Below, piece after piece: positions 27,111-40,300 of a stretch of 64,000 nucleotides of DNA. The notes below the pieces were generated by a model that saw only the letters and a list, made by a program, of their open reading frames with translations, made no database searches and was not told the origin of the DNA. The first letter of the stretch is position 1, and each line of letters opens with the position of its first letter. Source of the DNA: Baylisascaris procyonis (taxonomy: Eukaryota > Nematoda > Chromadorea > Rhabditida > Ascarididae); contig JAZARR010000231.1 of NCBI GenBank assembly GCA_037389465.1, positions 1,426,001-1,490,000 on the forward strand, written 5' to 3'. The translations under genes were made by a program, and so were the position numbers.

Positions 27111-27612
27111 AAAAGGATTGTTTTTGAGGTTGTTGAGGGTGTGGTGATTACGGTAGATGCAAGAATAGCAAGTGTTGCCAAGATCAGGAAACAATGCATG
27201 CGTATAGTTCAACGGGGTCATCACTCGTCGTGCAATTATTCACAACTCTCAGGTGTGTGTGTGTGCTCTCAGGTACGCATTCTGCATACACATCATCAAT
27301 CCCCCTCGAATAAATCACCTCTGCAAACTAGCAAAGCAAAGCTACCGAATATTTCTACGCCGGGAATAGGGAAGGGCTGATCCGAGAAAGAGAATGAAAG
27401 TGTGAAAAGACTTAGCCATAATTCATAGTTAAAAAGCCATAGAAGTGGATAGCCAACGCAGAAGCAACTTGATTGATTCAACTAACTTTGGAAAAAAAAG
27501 CTTTGTAATTTGTACAATTTTCACTGCAAGAATTAAAGCTTTCAAAATAATACCCCGACATGTAATTGTTATCAAGGCTATTAGTTGAACAATCATAATA
27601 ATAACTTTGCCG

Positions 27613-27691
27613 TGCAAATTAATCCATATAGCTTCTCTTTATGATTGCATTGACGTGATCAATTTTCCTCTTTGCAAATTAATCCATATAG
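27613..27691. repeat. Direct repeat of a 19-mer with POU/TAATCC-like cores
   Basis: TGCAAATTAATCCATATAG occurs perfectly at 27613-27631 and again at 27673-27691, a 60-bp spacing. It joins a TGCAAAT core to a TAATCC core. The intervening DNA is not repeated, which favours two kept sites over one simple duplication. Confidence 0.7.
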
Positions 27692-30600
27692 TACATCTAA
27701 GGGAACTTTTTGTGCATAAAGTTGAAATCGTCTCTTTAGTGATTTCGGTGTTCGAACGATTTCCTTAAAATATTTTTTCAACAACCGCGACGATGATTAG
27801 TAAGTAATAAGAAAGATAGAATAGTTGTTGTTCGATGTCAAGGAACGGCATTAAGCTCTATGATATTGGCATAAACGCGTTGCACATTGAGAAAAAAAAA
27901 CGAGACGAATAAGCTGATTCAAACAAAATTTTAGCAGCTAAACTGATTCATTGCAATAACGCCACGTCTACACTTGAATGCAACATTCAAAATGTTCATC
28001 GAAAGACGGGGGGGCACTGTTGAGTGATGATGGTATATCGTTAGCGCAACCGAAGCAGTTGAAGCGTACCAACGCAGCAGATACATCAAATGAGGCACAC
28101 CCTCAATACACAATCATCAACACTTGTCACCATAAATGTGGATTATGACGTAATTGTTGAATACCGCATAAAGATTCACTATAGATAGCTGTGTGTCTGT
28201 GCGTCCGTGTGAATTACGCATCATGCATAACTTATCCATCTGAATGCTGTCATGATCACGCAACAACGCAAATCATGCGTATCTCACAAATCCTTAATCA
28301 TTCTTTATGTTTAATCTCTAACTGCTATAATATTCTCTTTTATAAGTTCAACCTTAATTCTTTTAAACTGCAAAAAATCTTCGATACTTTCTATAACAAA
28401 AAAAAATGTTCTAAAAAATGCTCGAATTGCTCGTCAGATTGCTTAAAATCGTTTCTTACATAGAATGCTCAGAGTTCTAGAATAAAGAATCGTGGAAACA
28501 AATGCGTTGATAGAAACTGCATGAATATCTACAACAGTAATCGGATCTCCTGTAGAACTTTCTAGAAGGAGGATATGAGAAACTAACATAAAATACAGAG
28601 GATAAAGAATTGATTCGGGAAGATGGCCGAAAAATTTCTTTTGAAGATGCTTCAAGAAATAAAACTGAATGACCCAAACAGTGGAAAAATGTTTTAGAGT
28701 TCCTCAACTTCAGCAGTAGCTTAATGGCGAAACCAACAGCACAGTGATTGAAGATAGCAAGTTCGATGCTTCTCTTTAGAAAGGCAGTGAAAGCAACCAA
28801 TTCTGAAATAATACTTCATACAATGCAAAATCTAGACGAAATAAAAACGCATTAGTATATATAATAAATCGAAAAATGAATTACAAGGGAAAATAAAAGT
28901 TAGAATGCGAAATGTTTGACAAGAAGTTATGCATCGGTTGCTTCAGATGCTTGATTTACGTGTGAAAATGTATTATAGGCGTATGATAGCGTTGGTCACT
29001 TCAAAGCGTATAGCGCACTTCAAAACGTTATTAAGCTCCTCTTAAATATGCACCAACAACGTTTATGATATTCTCACGTTAGAGCATCACCTAAACTTGA
29101 TGAATCTAACGGCAAATATCTAAAAAAAGAACGCTGAACCTCTCAACTTTTAACATATTGCACAATTATCGTTCGAGCAAATAAATCCACAAGTATTGGA
29201 AAGAAAACATCCTCGGAGATCCTCTTTAATATTCAAGTGCTTCCCTCTCTCTTTTTTCTTTAAATCAATTGATTGCAGCTATGTGAACTGTTCGACGAAA
29301 AAAGCAATGAATAAAGATAGAGACTTAGTGGATAATTTCATAAAATTCTTCGACATTCCTAACTCAAATTTCGTTTTTAAAAACTCTTTGAAATCAAGCC
29401 GGGAAGTCGAATAGGCGAAGAATTATGTATGAAACGCATTATGAGAAAATCGGAAAACGAACCACAAAGAGTGTTTATTAGATAAAAGCGTTTCTATTAC
29501 GCAGGTAGACCTGTAGGGAAAACTGGATGGTCCAAAGCATTCAGATACCCGTGTTTTGGAGCATCAAGTGTTCATTGGTGACGCTTCAGCTCCGGATCCA
29601 CTGATAGAGTCAACAAACGAATAGAATTGCTCTGACTATGAAACATCTAAATGAATAAACAATATTCCTATAGTCTTTCATACTCCAATGAGTATTTTCC
29701 TTTAGTCAACACGAGTTTACCGCCTTTGAAATGATTGAAAAAATATACTAAAGCTAAAATAATAAACCTGTTTTGTTTTATTGAATCAATTAACGCAACT
29801 GTTAATAAATAAATGCTACTTTTGTATTATTAATCGAATTTATTAGGCGAATGTATTATTGCATCGATTTGGCACTTTATATTGGAAAATATTATCAATT
29901 ACGATTTGGTATTTATCGGTAATAAAAATAATCGTCATAAGATGGAGAATATTTCTTATTCATATCTTTAAAAAAAATTGACGGAAATTGACGTATTGAA
30001 AATATCGAAAAGAAGATTCTTTATTGAATTTCTCGCTCGATTGCGTTTCACAGAACGGCCACATCACTCATAAATTGAATTCCCTTTTCGCCACCGTAAT
30101 GTTGAACTTCCCATTTATCAATTGCTAAGAGCGCTTTCGTTTTTTTTTTTTTGAAAATTTCGTTTCCAAAATAGCCGAGAATACTTTAGAAGATTATTCA
30201 AGCTTAATATTTCTGGATATTTGTATTATAAAATTTTTATTTGCAATTTTCTTCGTATAATGAATCGTATTTTTGTATAATGAGCATTTACGATATAAGG
30301 AAGATATTCTTTTGAATAATTCTCAACGAATGTGGAAAATTCGATTGATACAACATAAGAGTTGATTGAAATGGTGATGCTATTTGGTAGATATTTATTT
30401 CGATCTTTGAGCTGCTCTTAGTGATAGTACGCATTCGGTCATGAATGACTACACTTTTGTTTTGTGTAAAATTATCAAAAAAAAATTGTACTAAAGAGTT
30501 ATAATCTCACGTTGAAAGAGTTCATTTCGTTTCGAACAATATTGTATGAATATTTTAACGTTCAAATGAATATTGAAAAATAAACATTTCATTAATAACT

Positions 30601-30844
30601 TTCGAGAGTAACCGAGAGAATAAGTTGAAACTAAGAGAATGAAATTGAAATAGGGAATTTGATGTTCAATGCGTAATAGATGGCTTTAGTGGTATGAACG
30701 TGGAAGGGGATTATATGCGTACAGTGATGAATTTAAAGAGTTTATAGTACATCATGAGAGGATGCACCTAACAAACAATAAACGATGCTCTCTATAATAC
30801 ATCAGTTGAAGAAGTGATTTCCCTCCACCCTAAGTGACATTCAG

Positions 30845-31030
30845 CTAAAATAGATTCATGAAATCCTGAGATAGGATAGCCTCTGTCTCCGAACCTCGGG
30901 GAGAACACCCAAGCTTAGGGCCCCTAAGGGAGTTGGCCCCAACCCACGACTGGAGCATCCCGACCAACAATACTCGCCTCTGATGTAGCATCATTTTCAG
31001 GCATGGACAACCTCTATGGCGCTGCCGCAT
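30845..31030. other. GC-rich island, possible mobile-element fragment
   Basis: A block with G+C well above its flanks. A 61-codon frame is open on the minus strand but has no recognisable motif, and the other minus frame is interrupted by stops. Further right, a GC-rich sequence ends in a TAAG/CAAG-type tail (about 31390-31425), as some non-LTR retroelement 3' ends do. No reverse-transcriptase or endonuclease motif was seen. Confidence 0.25.
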
Positions 31031-33658
31031 GAATTGCTTTCATGGCTTGCAACATCATGCGAGTAGCCCTCTAAAAAAAGAGCGCATCAAATTTTTCGCA
31101 TACAGCTAAACATCTACAATGCTCTAGTGGGTAAGAACACTGCGGCACTTGGTTTCTTCAAGCTGCCACTATTCATATATGCTAAAATGCTAATGATTCT
31201 CAGCTCCAACAGAAACGCTTGATCAAATTATCAGTATTTTTAAATACTATAGCGTATTGGACGATATGGTAGCTTACATTGATTTCTTTTTCCTGATGGA
31301 TATTTTATCACATACGATATTGTTGAAAAAAGGATTTTATCAGTTTCATTAGAGTTATGCAGCAAAGCTGACGTTGCACTAGATTGTTTCCGGCCCTAGC
31401 GGTTTACAAACATAAGTAAGCAAGTAAATATGCGCATCAGCTTGAGGTTATAGAAAAGAATAAAGTATGAAGGCCAGTAAAGATATATTCATGCTGAAAG
31501 GTAAGTGTTATCTGGTGAAATGCAATTAGCGACTTATGCTTGACGATGAGATAATCACCCACAAGATTACCAAGAGGACACGCACATAGCAGATTAGCGC
31601 TCAACTCGATGGTGGGCACACGATCGTCAAGGTCGTTGAAGCCATTGCACTCACTAGAAAGTCGGTAGTTTGCCCTGCATTCACCTCAAACAACCTTGCA
31701 TCACTCACTTACGTAAACGCGAAGTGCTCAAATGGAGGGTTGACTCAACGAACAAACTATTTTATTGTAACTGAGGGAAAATCTTTTACAACTCGAAGAG
31801 CCCTTAGTTAGTGTTGACTTTCAAAAGGCTATGTAAGAGGATATAGTCGAAGAACCAATCCGTAAATATATTTATGTACGACTTCATGCGGAAAAGCCTT
31901 TTAAAGTGAAAGAAAACCCCTGGAAATGAAGAAGAAAACGATATTTGATGAAGATAATTGAAGAAGGTGGAAAAGCACTAATTTTTTCTGCTTTTTCGAT
32001 AGCTAGTGTGGTGAACTATATCCTTTTGTGATCATTAGCGCAAGTAACCTCACAGTTTTTTTTTTACAATACCTTCCTGATTTCTTATCCTGACACCTTT
32101 TTTGAATGCTTCTATTATAGTAAAGCACAAATCTTCTAGGTTGTCAGTGAGTGAGTGTCTTTTTAATTCTCTTTTCTCGGCTGCACATGCAAATATGCTT
32201 TTTGCAGACCAAAGCTCTTTTCTATTTCCTCCTTACGCCTCCTCATCCCTCCATCCCTGTCTTGTGTGCTCTCTCTTGTGGACTGCCTATCGCGCATATG
32301 CATAACATGTGCAATTTTCATTGCTCACAAATGCAGCTTCAAAAATGTTGTACATGCTTGAGATTATCTCGAAGAAAGACATTGCACAAGATGCTGAAAT
32401 TTTGTTACAGTCCATATCGCTGATTATTCGATTCCTTTTCACCTAGAAAACTGGAATTGCTGCTGTTAACGGGCACTATTTCTTTACTCTATACACACAA
32501 AACAGTTACATCCTTATGTTGCTTTACCTAGAGCTCCCTCAATAACTAGGCAGCAACTTGACTGATACCCATTAGAATGAAGCAATAATTGCGATAATCT
32601 TGATCAAATATTTATTGGCAAAAAAAATGCTAGAGAATATCAAATTTGTGGTATATACAAGGAAGGACTATCTAAGTGGACAAAGAAATTTCATATTTTT
32701 GATGTTTATTTCGGAAGAAACGATTGCATTTCAAAAGATTGTGTGACACCGTTTTTTAAGTACTTCTTCAAGAAAAAAACCCTTTAAGGGAAGTTTTAAT
32801 TGGCAAGAAACGGCATCATCACCTCACAAAAGAAGTTCATCAAAAATTGGTACACTTCTGGCGAATTTCTCATTTTATTTCATCAAAAAAAAAAAAACAC
32901 TACGACAACAGCATATGAGTTTAAGCTGCCAAAAAACACCCACTTGAAATGTGTTGTTAAAAGTTGAAAAACTATGGAAAAGAAATACTAGAGAAGAGGA
33001 GAACTGCAAAATATTGAAGCATTTATTTAATTGTAAGAAAAAAACATAGGGCGATGCATTTATGTGTTTTTCACAATTAGACGTCTGTATTTATGCAAAT
33101 GTGTACAAATCTCTGTAGATCTGTATGTCTACGTTATCATTATAGCTTCTCCTCTACCGTACAGAAGTTATGTGTCTATCACAACTGTTACTATCTTAAT
33201 CCTCAAACATTTCAATTCTTGTATCAAAAGAATCCGTGACTGAGGTTAATATGACCAAAACGTGATACGGCCAATCTTAGATGTGGGAAAGATTATTATT
33301 TCATTGGATTCATTGTTTTTCTTATTTATTTATGCGAGCAACTGCTTTAATGGGATGAATAGAAGAGGCCTATAAAGTTACAACCTTCATAATACGCTTT
33401 TACATTTGTCATTTATTTATACTCCGATTAAGTCTTTTAACGTGCTATAATTTTGCTAATTTTATAACACAGGACTAGACCTCTTTGGTTAGGAGAGCTT
33501 CTTTCTAGCATTTTTGGAACCATAGTAGATACTTTTCCGCATGCCTTGGGAGTTCCTAGGCAGTCTCCATATGCCACTAATACTCTCCCTTTCTAAAATC
33601 TTCCATCTGCGTCAGATGCAGCCTTGTTTCCAATACACGAAGAAAAAGTGATTTGTTT

Positions 33659-33660
<2 letters not shown>

Positions 33661-33754
<94 letters not shown>
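33661..33754. repeat. (AT)47 microsatellite
   Basis: A perfect AT dinucleotide run of 94 bp. All Tyr/Ile-repeat frames over it are artefacts. It is likely to vary in length and to be error-prone in assembly. Confidence 0.98.
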
Positions 33755-33757
<3 letters not shown>

Positions 33758-34650
33758 TGTATATATATTCATGTTCAATATAACAGGAAAGGGCATAATA
33801 CAGTAATTGAAAGCCGTATATCATAACATGAAACATGGCTCATAAGAGGCTTCTGATGAAATGCAGGTGCTCTTTGGGATAATGATGAGGGAAATACCTC
33901 AGTATCGGCAAACGGGCTATCAAAATAATAATGGTGTTTTTTGAATAGTAGTGTGCTACTTCTAATGAGAGTCATTTTTGTTCGCTCCGATGTGCATAAT
34001 GCGTAAATATCATCTGCATTAACACGGCGATATGAATCTTCACCGACGTTTATTTCTATTGAGTGACAATTGCCAATGTTTCCACTTTAACACTTAAAAC
34101 TTAAGTAGAATATTCAATGGAGCATTGTTCTTCTATTAATGCCTTCTAAATCAATGCTTAAATTCACCGATACGAAGTGCTACATATGAATGTCAAGCAT
34201 AAGTTGACTCAAGCGTGCTTATTATTGCTTATAAGATTGTTGAAATACTGAAGCATATGTTCACATCCAATGCTAACTTCTATTCGACGGTTATGGCGAT
34301 ATGGCTTTCAACGGTCAATGTGCTGGCATGTTGGCTAATAAATATTTGCGTGATTGCGCAAACAGATTGCATTATTGGACGACGCATGTTTGAAGCACAT
34401 ATGCGCCCACGAACACGCATCGCATAATGCTGCTAATTCATCTACAAGTCACAAATCCACATATAAGACAAACGTTAAGCATATTATACTCACATATTCT
34501 AGGGGTGCTTTCTTTTAGTTTCCTTCATTTTTGTATGTCCTTCTTTAGGATGATCGTCGGAATGTTCAGCGAGGAATCTGACAAAGAATCCTCATATTTC
34601 ATGTCACACGTAGCTTACCTTTCCTCCAGTTGTTTCATACCTATCAATAG

Positions 34651-34686
34651 CTTATCAAGCATGATAAGCTTATCAGTTACTTATCA
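34651..34686. promoter_or_regulatory. Cluster of four TGATAAG/CTTATCA GATA-type sites
   Basis: CTTATCA at 34651-34657, TGATAAG at 34662-34668, CTTATCA at 34669-34675 and CTTATCA at 34680-34686. The first two form an 8+4+8 palindrome. TGATAAG is the consensus of nematode endodermal GATA factors such as ELT-2. Four sites in 36 bp is unusual, though function is not shown. Confidence 0.4.
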
Positions 34687-35079
34687 GGCGAGCCGAAAAA
34701 ATTTCGCAGAGTAAATGAATGTTGCAGCCTGTAATTTTCAGGCTTGGATCGAAGAAATCAGCTTATCGAATCATTTTCCTCAAATTTTAAGTACCTTTTA
34801 TAAGATGATGGCTCTTATTTTTTCAAATAATCGCGTAAGATTGATGGAAATAGATGGCTTGTTTTGTTATTCATATAAAATATCGATGTAACGATTTGTT
34901 GTTTGGTCGGAGCATAAGAAAAGTACCCAACTCTTTCAGGTGGTTGAATTGAGATTCTCGAGCTAAGATTGCGCCATTTTGCATGTCGGCACGCCATAAA
35001 TCTATAAAGTTAACGCATTCCGAACCCCTTCACAAACAATAACTGAGCAGCTCACCTACGCAATAAGAGCGCGCAACAT

Positions 35080-35137
35080 AGGTCCATACTTGTCAACACG
35101 TAACGTTAAGGTCCATACTTGTCAACACGTAACGTTA
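35080..35137. repeat. Perfect 29-bp tandem duplication
   Basis: Two identical adjacent 29-bp units (35080-35108 and 35109-35137), each starting AGGTCCATACTT. Perfect identity suggests a recent duplication. Confidence 0.97.
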
Positions 35138-37224
35138 CTCTTGACGCGGATTTTATGCCTACATCCTCTATTCTACAATATATCCATTCTCATTATTTTA
35201 TTCGCAAAAGATTTCTTCACTAGAATAGTCTCTTACTTGAATTTTTAATTATTTTCGAATACTTGAAATGACTTGAAAATCGGAGTTAAATACTGAATCA
35301 AGTGATTGCACCATCATCATAAGCATGTAATTCTCGTCTTTAATTAGAACAACATTTTGTGTTTGCAAAAAACTCCCACATCATAGTGATTGCAATGATG
35401 GCAATTATTTTTGTAAAGCTTCGACCAGATTTCGGTTCAAAAATTCGAAAATCTCTCAATCGGCTCTTAATTGAAGTTTTTTCGGCTTAGATAAAAGTGA
35501 ATAAACGACGAATGTTCGACTTCAAATAGTAAAAATAGGGCAGCAATCTGCTCGCCATGAAATTTTCGAGTCACATGCTTCCTTTTTTCTGCTCTATTCT
35601 ACTCACGCAATATTCCTTCCTTTCATAAGAATACATTTCATATGCTTAGTTCCTTGCTTAACTTCAAATAGCATCTGAAAAATCAACAACGCGATAGGTG
35701 AATTTAAGATTCTACCTAGCTGAAAAGAGAATCTACAATAAATTCAACAAATAAGATCCATTCACTTCAATGCAATATGTCAATGTGAGCTTATTTAGTG
35801 CCTTTGCGTGTTATTTATAGCCTGCTACATATCGCATCTGCATTTGCATATCCTGGTTTACAGAAATTTCAGTACTCATTGTCTATATCATAGAAAATTC
35901 TACAAGAATCGTTCAAATATCTTTTTATATGATTATCAATATTCAAATAACTAGAAAAAGATTGCCTAAGTGAATGGTACGGATGAATACTGCTAAAAGC
36001 ATAACACTAGCATTTTGTTACGATAGAACAAGTTATTTATAAATCATCGTTTCAGTTAGTACAAATAAATTAATATACTATTGCCTTCAACCTGTGTGCT
36101 ATGGAAATTATACTTGAAAAGATGCTCTACTTGGTTTTTATTTGATACAATAATAAAGGGATGAAAAAAAAATTAATCGTGGCTTTATGTGACAAAAAAA
36201 GTTATTTGAGAAAAGCATGATTGTATCGCATAAATTGCCTATTAAATTTGGTAAAAAAAATAACGCTTTTTTTGCCTTCGTTCAAATTATAGTGCTTTAT
36301 AGCGATGCGTTTAAGTGTCTATGATAGGAAGCGATATGAAAGAGTCGGGAAAAAAATCATTGCTAAGATGCTTCCGTGAGAATGCTGCTATTCTTGAATC
36401 GTTCAACAATACTGACACTGATTCAGGCGGAATACGCTGTAGAAAAACATTTAGAAGTCACAAGCATCAAATGATTCAAAGCAACATCACTTTTTTTTAA
36501 TGCTATAGAAATTTCTACGTGTTTTTATATGGAAATGATGCTGTAATCGATGCCTATCATACGGTGCTCATCGGAAACGGTATATGCAACAAAAAAAAAA
36601 TTCGAAAAAACGATTGAAGATCGCATGGAAGAGTTGTTTAACTAAGTGAACGCAGGAAGCAAATAGAGTATAACGAATAAAAAAAAAAACAAAATGAGAG
36701 TTGGGAAAATGACGAAAATGCACTCGTGAATATGATATGCAATAATTGATTAAAAATTTTTTATTGGTATTCATGCAATACGGTTTTTAAACATCGCTTG
36801 ATGAAACGATTGCAACGGTCATTAATTCTATGAACTTTTAGCGGAAACAACTGATGCTCTTTGCGGAAAATTTTTAAAATCAATCTAATGCTGAAGTATT
36901 AAATTTACAAACAAAACGCACACCTTATTACATAGTATTCGAGATTCGTCATATATAATTAGATCATGTGATCTGAATAAATCAACAAGCAAATCAATAT
37001 TCTCATTGGAGCACATCACTGCCATCGTTCTATAAGCTATTTGATGCTTCAATTTGATATCCATTTAATTTAAATAATATGAATAAAGCAATAATGCTAA
37101 TGAATTCGGCATTGTTGTTGAAGCTGTGATTGAAATAAAATTTCACAACGAAATAGAGATATTCTACAAGATATATGATAAGTGCTTAATAATCAGTGAT
37201 AAGCAATAGAAGATTATGTGAACA

Positions 37225-37361
37225 GGTTTCACAGGTTTCACTTACAATGAATAATGCTTTAATGCAGATCACAATAGGACTGTTTGTGCCAACAGTCAAA
37301 TCAATTGTACGGAGGTATTGTTTCCTAATTTTTATCATTTTTATTGGTAACCTGTGAAACC
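37225..37361. repeat. 13-bp perfect inverted repeat, 137-bp span
   Basis: GGTTTCACAGGTT at 37225-37237 is matched by its exact reverse complement at 37349-37361. The arrangement is that of a small MITE, but no target-site duplication was found and the arms do not extend. Confidence 0.5.
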
Positions 37362-40300
37362 GGTTGGTCACATGAGAGGAATGCGAAAAACATGTCTCAT
37401 CGCAGCTCCACTTGCTTAGTTCCCAAGAAGGATTTGAATCGTTATAAAACTAATTATTGAAGATGCAAAGAATCAAATATAACGAATTTATCGGAAATGA
37501 ATATTCCACTTAATAGAATTGAATAGTGGACAATTGTGTTGTTAAGTATCAAAAAAAAAACATTTCAAATCTGTTTATTTGAATATATTGAATAAATCGT
37601 TGTAGTGAAACCAGCACGAATATTTTGTTTAGTTATCATTAGAATCAACACTTCAAATAATTCCGATACAGATTTATATTGATTTGAATTTAAAATTTAT
37701 TGAAGGAGAGGAATCGGCTCGTAAATAGTAACACTTATTGATGTCATCATCGTTCATAAACATATATTGGTAAATTGTTATGGTCAGTTGTGTGTATCTA
37801 CCTTTAAGCATGTCAACTACGGTAGATGTGCTAACATCGAATAAACTGATTGGATAAACGTGAGTGCTTTGATGTTCGATATTACCCCATCAACGGTCAG
37901 TACCGATAAGTTAGCAAACATATTCGTGCAAAGTGAGCAATCGAAAACTCATTGTATGGAATAGCGAGCATTACCTATAGATGTATTATGATTTGTCAAC
38001 ATTCGTCCACAACGTCGTCGTCTTAACGCGTCTACGAATAAACCCATCAAAACGTTTCCTTATTTGTTATATAACGAACGGGGATACGCATATATTCGCA
38101 TATGTATGCATAAACACTTCCGAGCTTTTCAACCTATACGAATATCTATCATCATGACGATAATTAAAGCTCTCGTTAAAATACCGACGAAAGGTAGAAA
38201 GGATAGAGCGATGGAGGACGGGGGCAACGTATTAGACAGAAATTTTTAGGTATTGAGTTTTAATGAAAGTTTAAACGGCAGAAAAATTGTCAAACCAAGA
38301 TGTGTATTCGACGTTTCTTCTGATGCAATTCGTGGCTATATTCTAAAATAGACGCTTCAACTATAATAATTAGAATGACTTTTTCAAAGATACTCAACTT
38401 TTGCTACGACTTAATCGTTCTATTATGCGGGGTGGAATTAGAACAAAGCATCAAATTTTTAGCACTTTAAATCTCGAAATGAATCAAAATCGAGTAAGTG
38501 CCCTATTGCCTATGAGGGAATAAACGAGTAAAGAAATCGAGATAAATTCAGTTCATTTTCATCAACTACATATTAAATGACTGAAAATAACTACTAAAGT
38601 AAAAGAAAAAATTGTTTTTCAGCGATGAATACTTGAAGATAACATATGTTTCGATATTGTAATTTGATGGTTTATAAAATTTTAGAGTTTATCCTCTGTA
38701 TTTTTCTATATTTTCCAAATTTATTAATGATGTGATATTATCAACAAATAATCCTTGTTTGCAGCATACAATTGATATACGGTAATTAACCGATACTGTA
38801 ATCTGTGGCATTACGACACTACTGCAATCGAATATATGAGGCTACCCATCGTGGTAATTATAAAGAAATTGCAACACTGATGAGAAAGAACAGTCCTGAG
38901 TATCGAAGAAAAAAACGCAACTATTGAATTAATCGACAGCAACATTGTGGAAATGAAAAATCCACTAAAAATTTTCTATTATTTTAAACGCTAAAAAAAA
39001 AAAAGTGAATATCTTCTTGAAATGCGCATAATTGCAATTATATTTCTAAACGATAGCGTTTTGAAATTATTAATGAAAAAAAAAAAAAAGCAAAGCACTC
39101 GAAAAGAAATTTTGCAAAAATTGTGTACACTGAATGATGAAAATTATTGCAAATGATAGTTCATCGACGTTTATAGATATGAAAGATATCATGTAACATA
39201 TAGTACACTCATAATGATACAATTTGAATTCAATAAATTGAAATTGCTAACGGTGATAAATTGCAAATATTGCATTGACAATTGCAATAATATTAAACGA
39301 TGCAATAATATTTGCAAAAATGAAAATACAATTGCACTAAATAAATCAATTCTACTTTTATACTAAAATCTGGATAACGATAAAATGTGATGTTTTGTTA
39401 GTGAAATTCGGTGATAAAAATTTAAGGACAAGGAACAAAGACAAGTTTCAAAATCATTGGATTATCATTGTTGAGGCGACTGTTCATTATTGTCCTGAGC
39501 TAACCGCAAAAAAAAAAATTAGAAAAATAGCCAATTTCACGTTTATATTTAATAAAAAATTTTAGATATTCATAAATTATATGTTTATTTGGGTTGCGCA
39601 GTTCATTGATCATCTTTTTAGTGCCTAATAAACACTTAAACGAAACGATTCCACCACTCACTTGAGAGGGTGGTTAACATTGAAGAAACCCTCTTATGCT
39701 ATTAAAGAACGATACTTTGGCAGCGTTGCCCGCATTTCTTGAAATGACTATAATATAAACGTTTGTCGAAAAATACAAAACTGCCGAACTTAATCTCCCA
39801 GCTGATTTATGAGATGATTTATGGACAAGGATTGGTGACAAATAGCTGTCAATACTGTCAATATTTTTGGCTTCCTTATGAGCAACAAACGAAGTACAAA
39901 TATGCGCAACGCATTTATAAGTGTTTCACCTGACAGCCGAAACTGGTAAAATGTTTACGTTCGCATCAATATCGTCTAAGAAACTTGAACAAGTTGTAAA
40001 GCTGCCGTTTTTAATAGTCAATTCAAAAATTACCACTAATTAATGCAACAAAAACAATGTTGTAAAACAATCACTTAAGGCTATTCACTTATTCCAATAA
40101 AAGTGACTATCTTAATTAGCTTCAAATTTAGAAATAATTCAAAAAAAGCAACCGGAAATAAATGCCTCGAGAAAAAAGTGCGCATCACCTAGCATGTATT
40201 TTTCCTATTTAATTGGCTAAAAAATCGCTACAATATTGTTAATAAGGCTTACTAAATAAGATGTAAACTACCTATAATTGATGTAAACGGAAGAGCAGCC

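Larger units (their letters stand above)
27111..33660. other. Gene-free intergenic DNA
   Basis: AT-rich DNA without a supportable exon. It includes a 19-bp sequence present twice (27613-27631 and 27673-27691) and a GC-rich island at 30845-31030. The rest shows short A/T runs and chance-length frames only. Confidence 0.5.

Noticed and set aside
33593..33836. Tyr/Ile-repeat frames on both strands
   Set aside because: They are translations of the (AT)47 microsatellite.
37380..37460. Possible minus-strand tRNA suggested by GATTCAAATCC
   Set aside because: The T-arm does not pair and no cloverleaf can be drawn.
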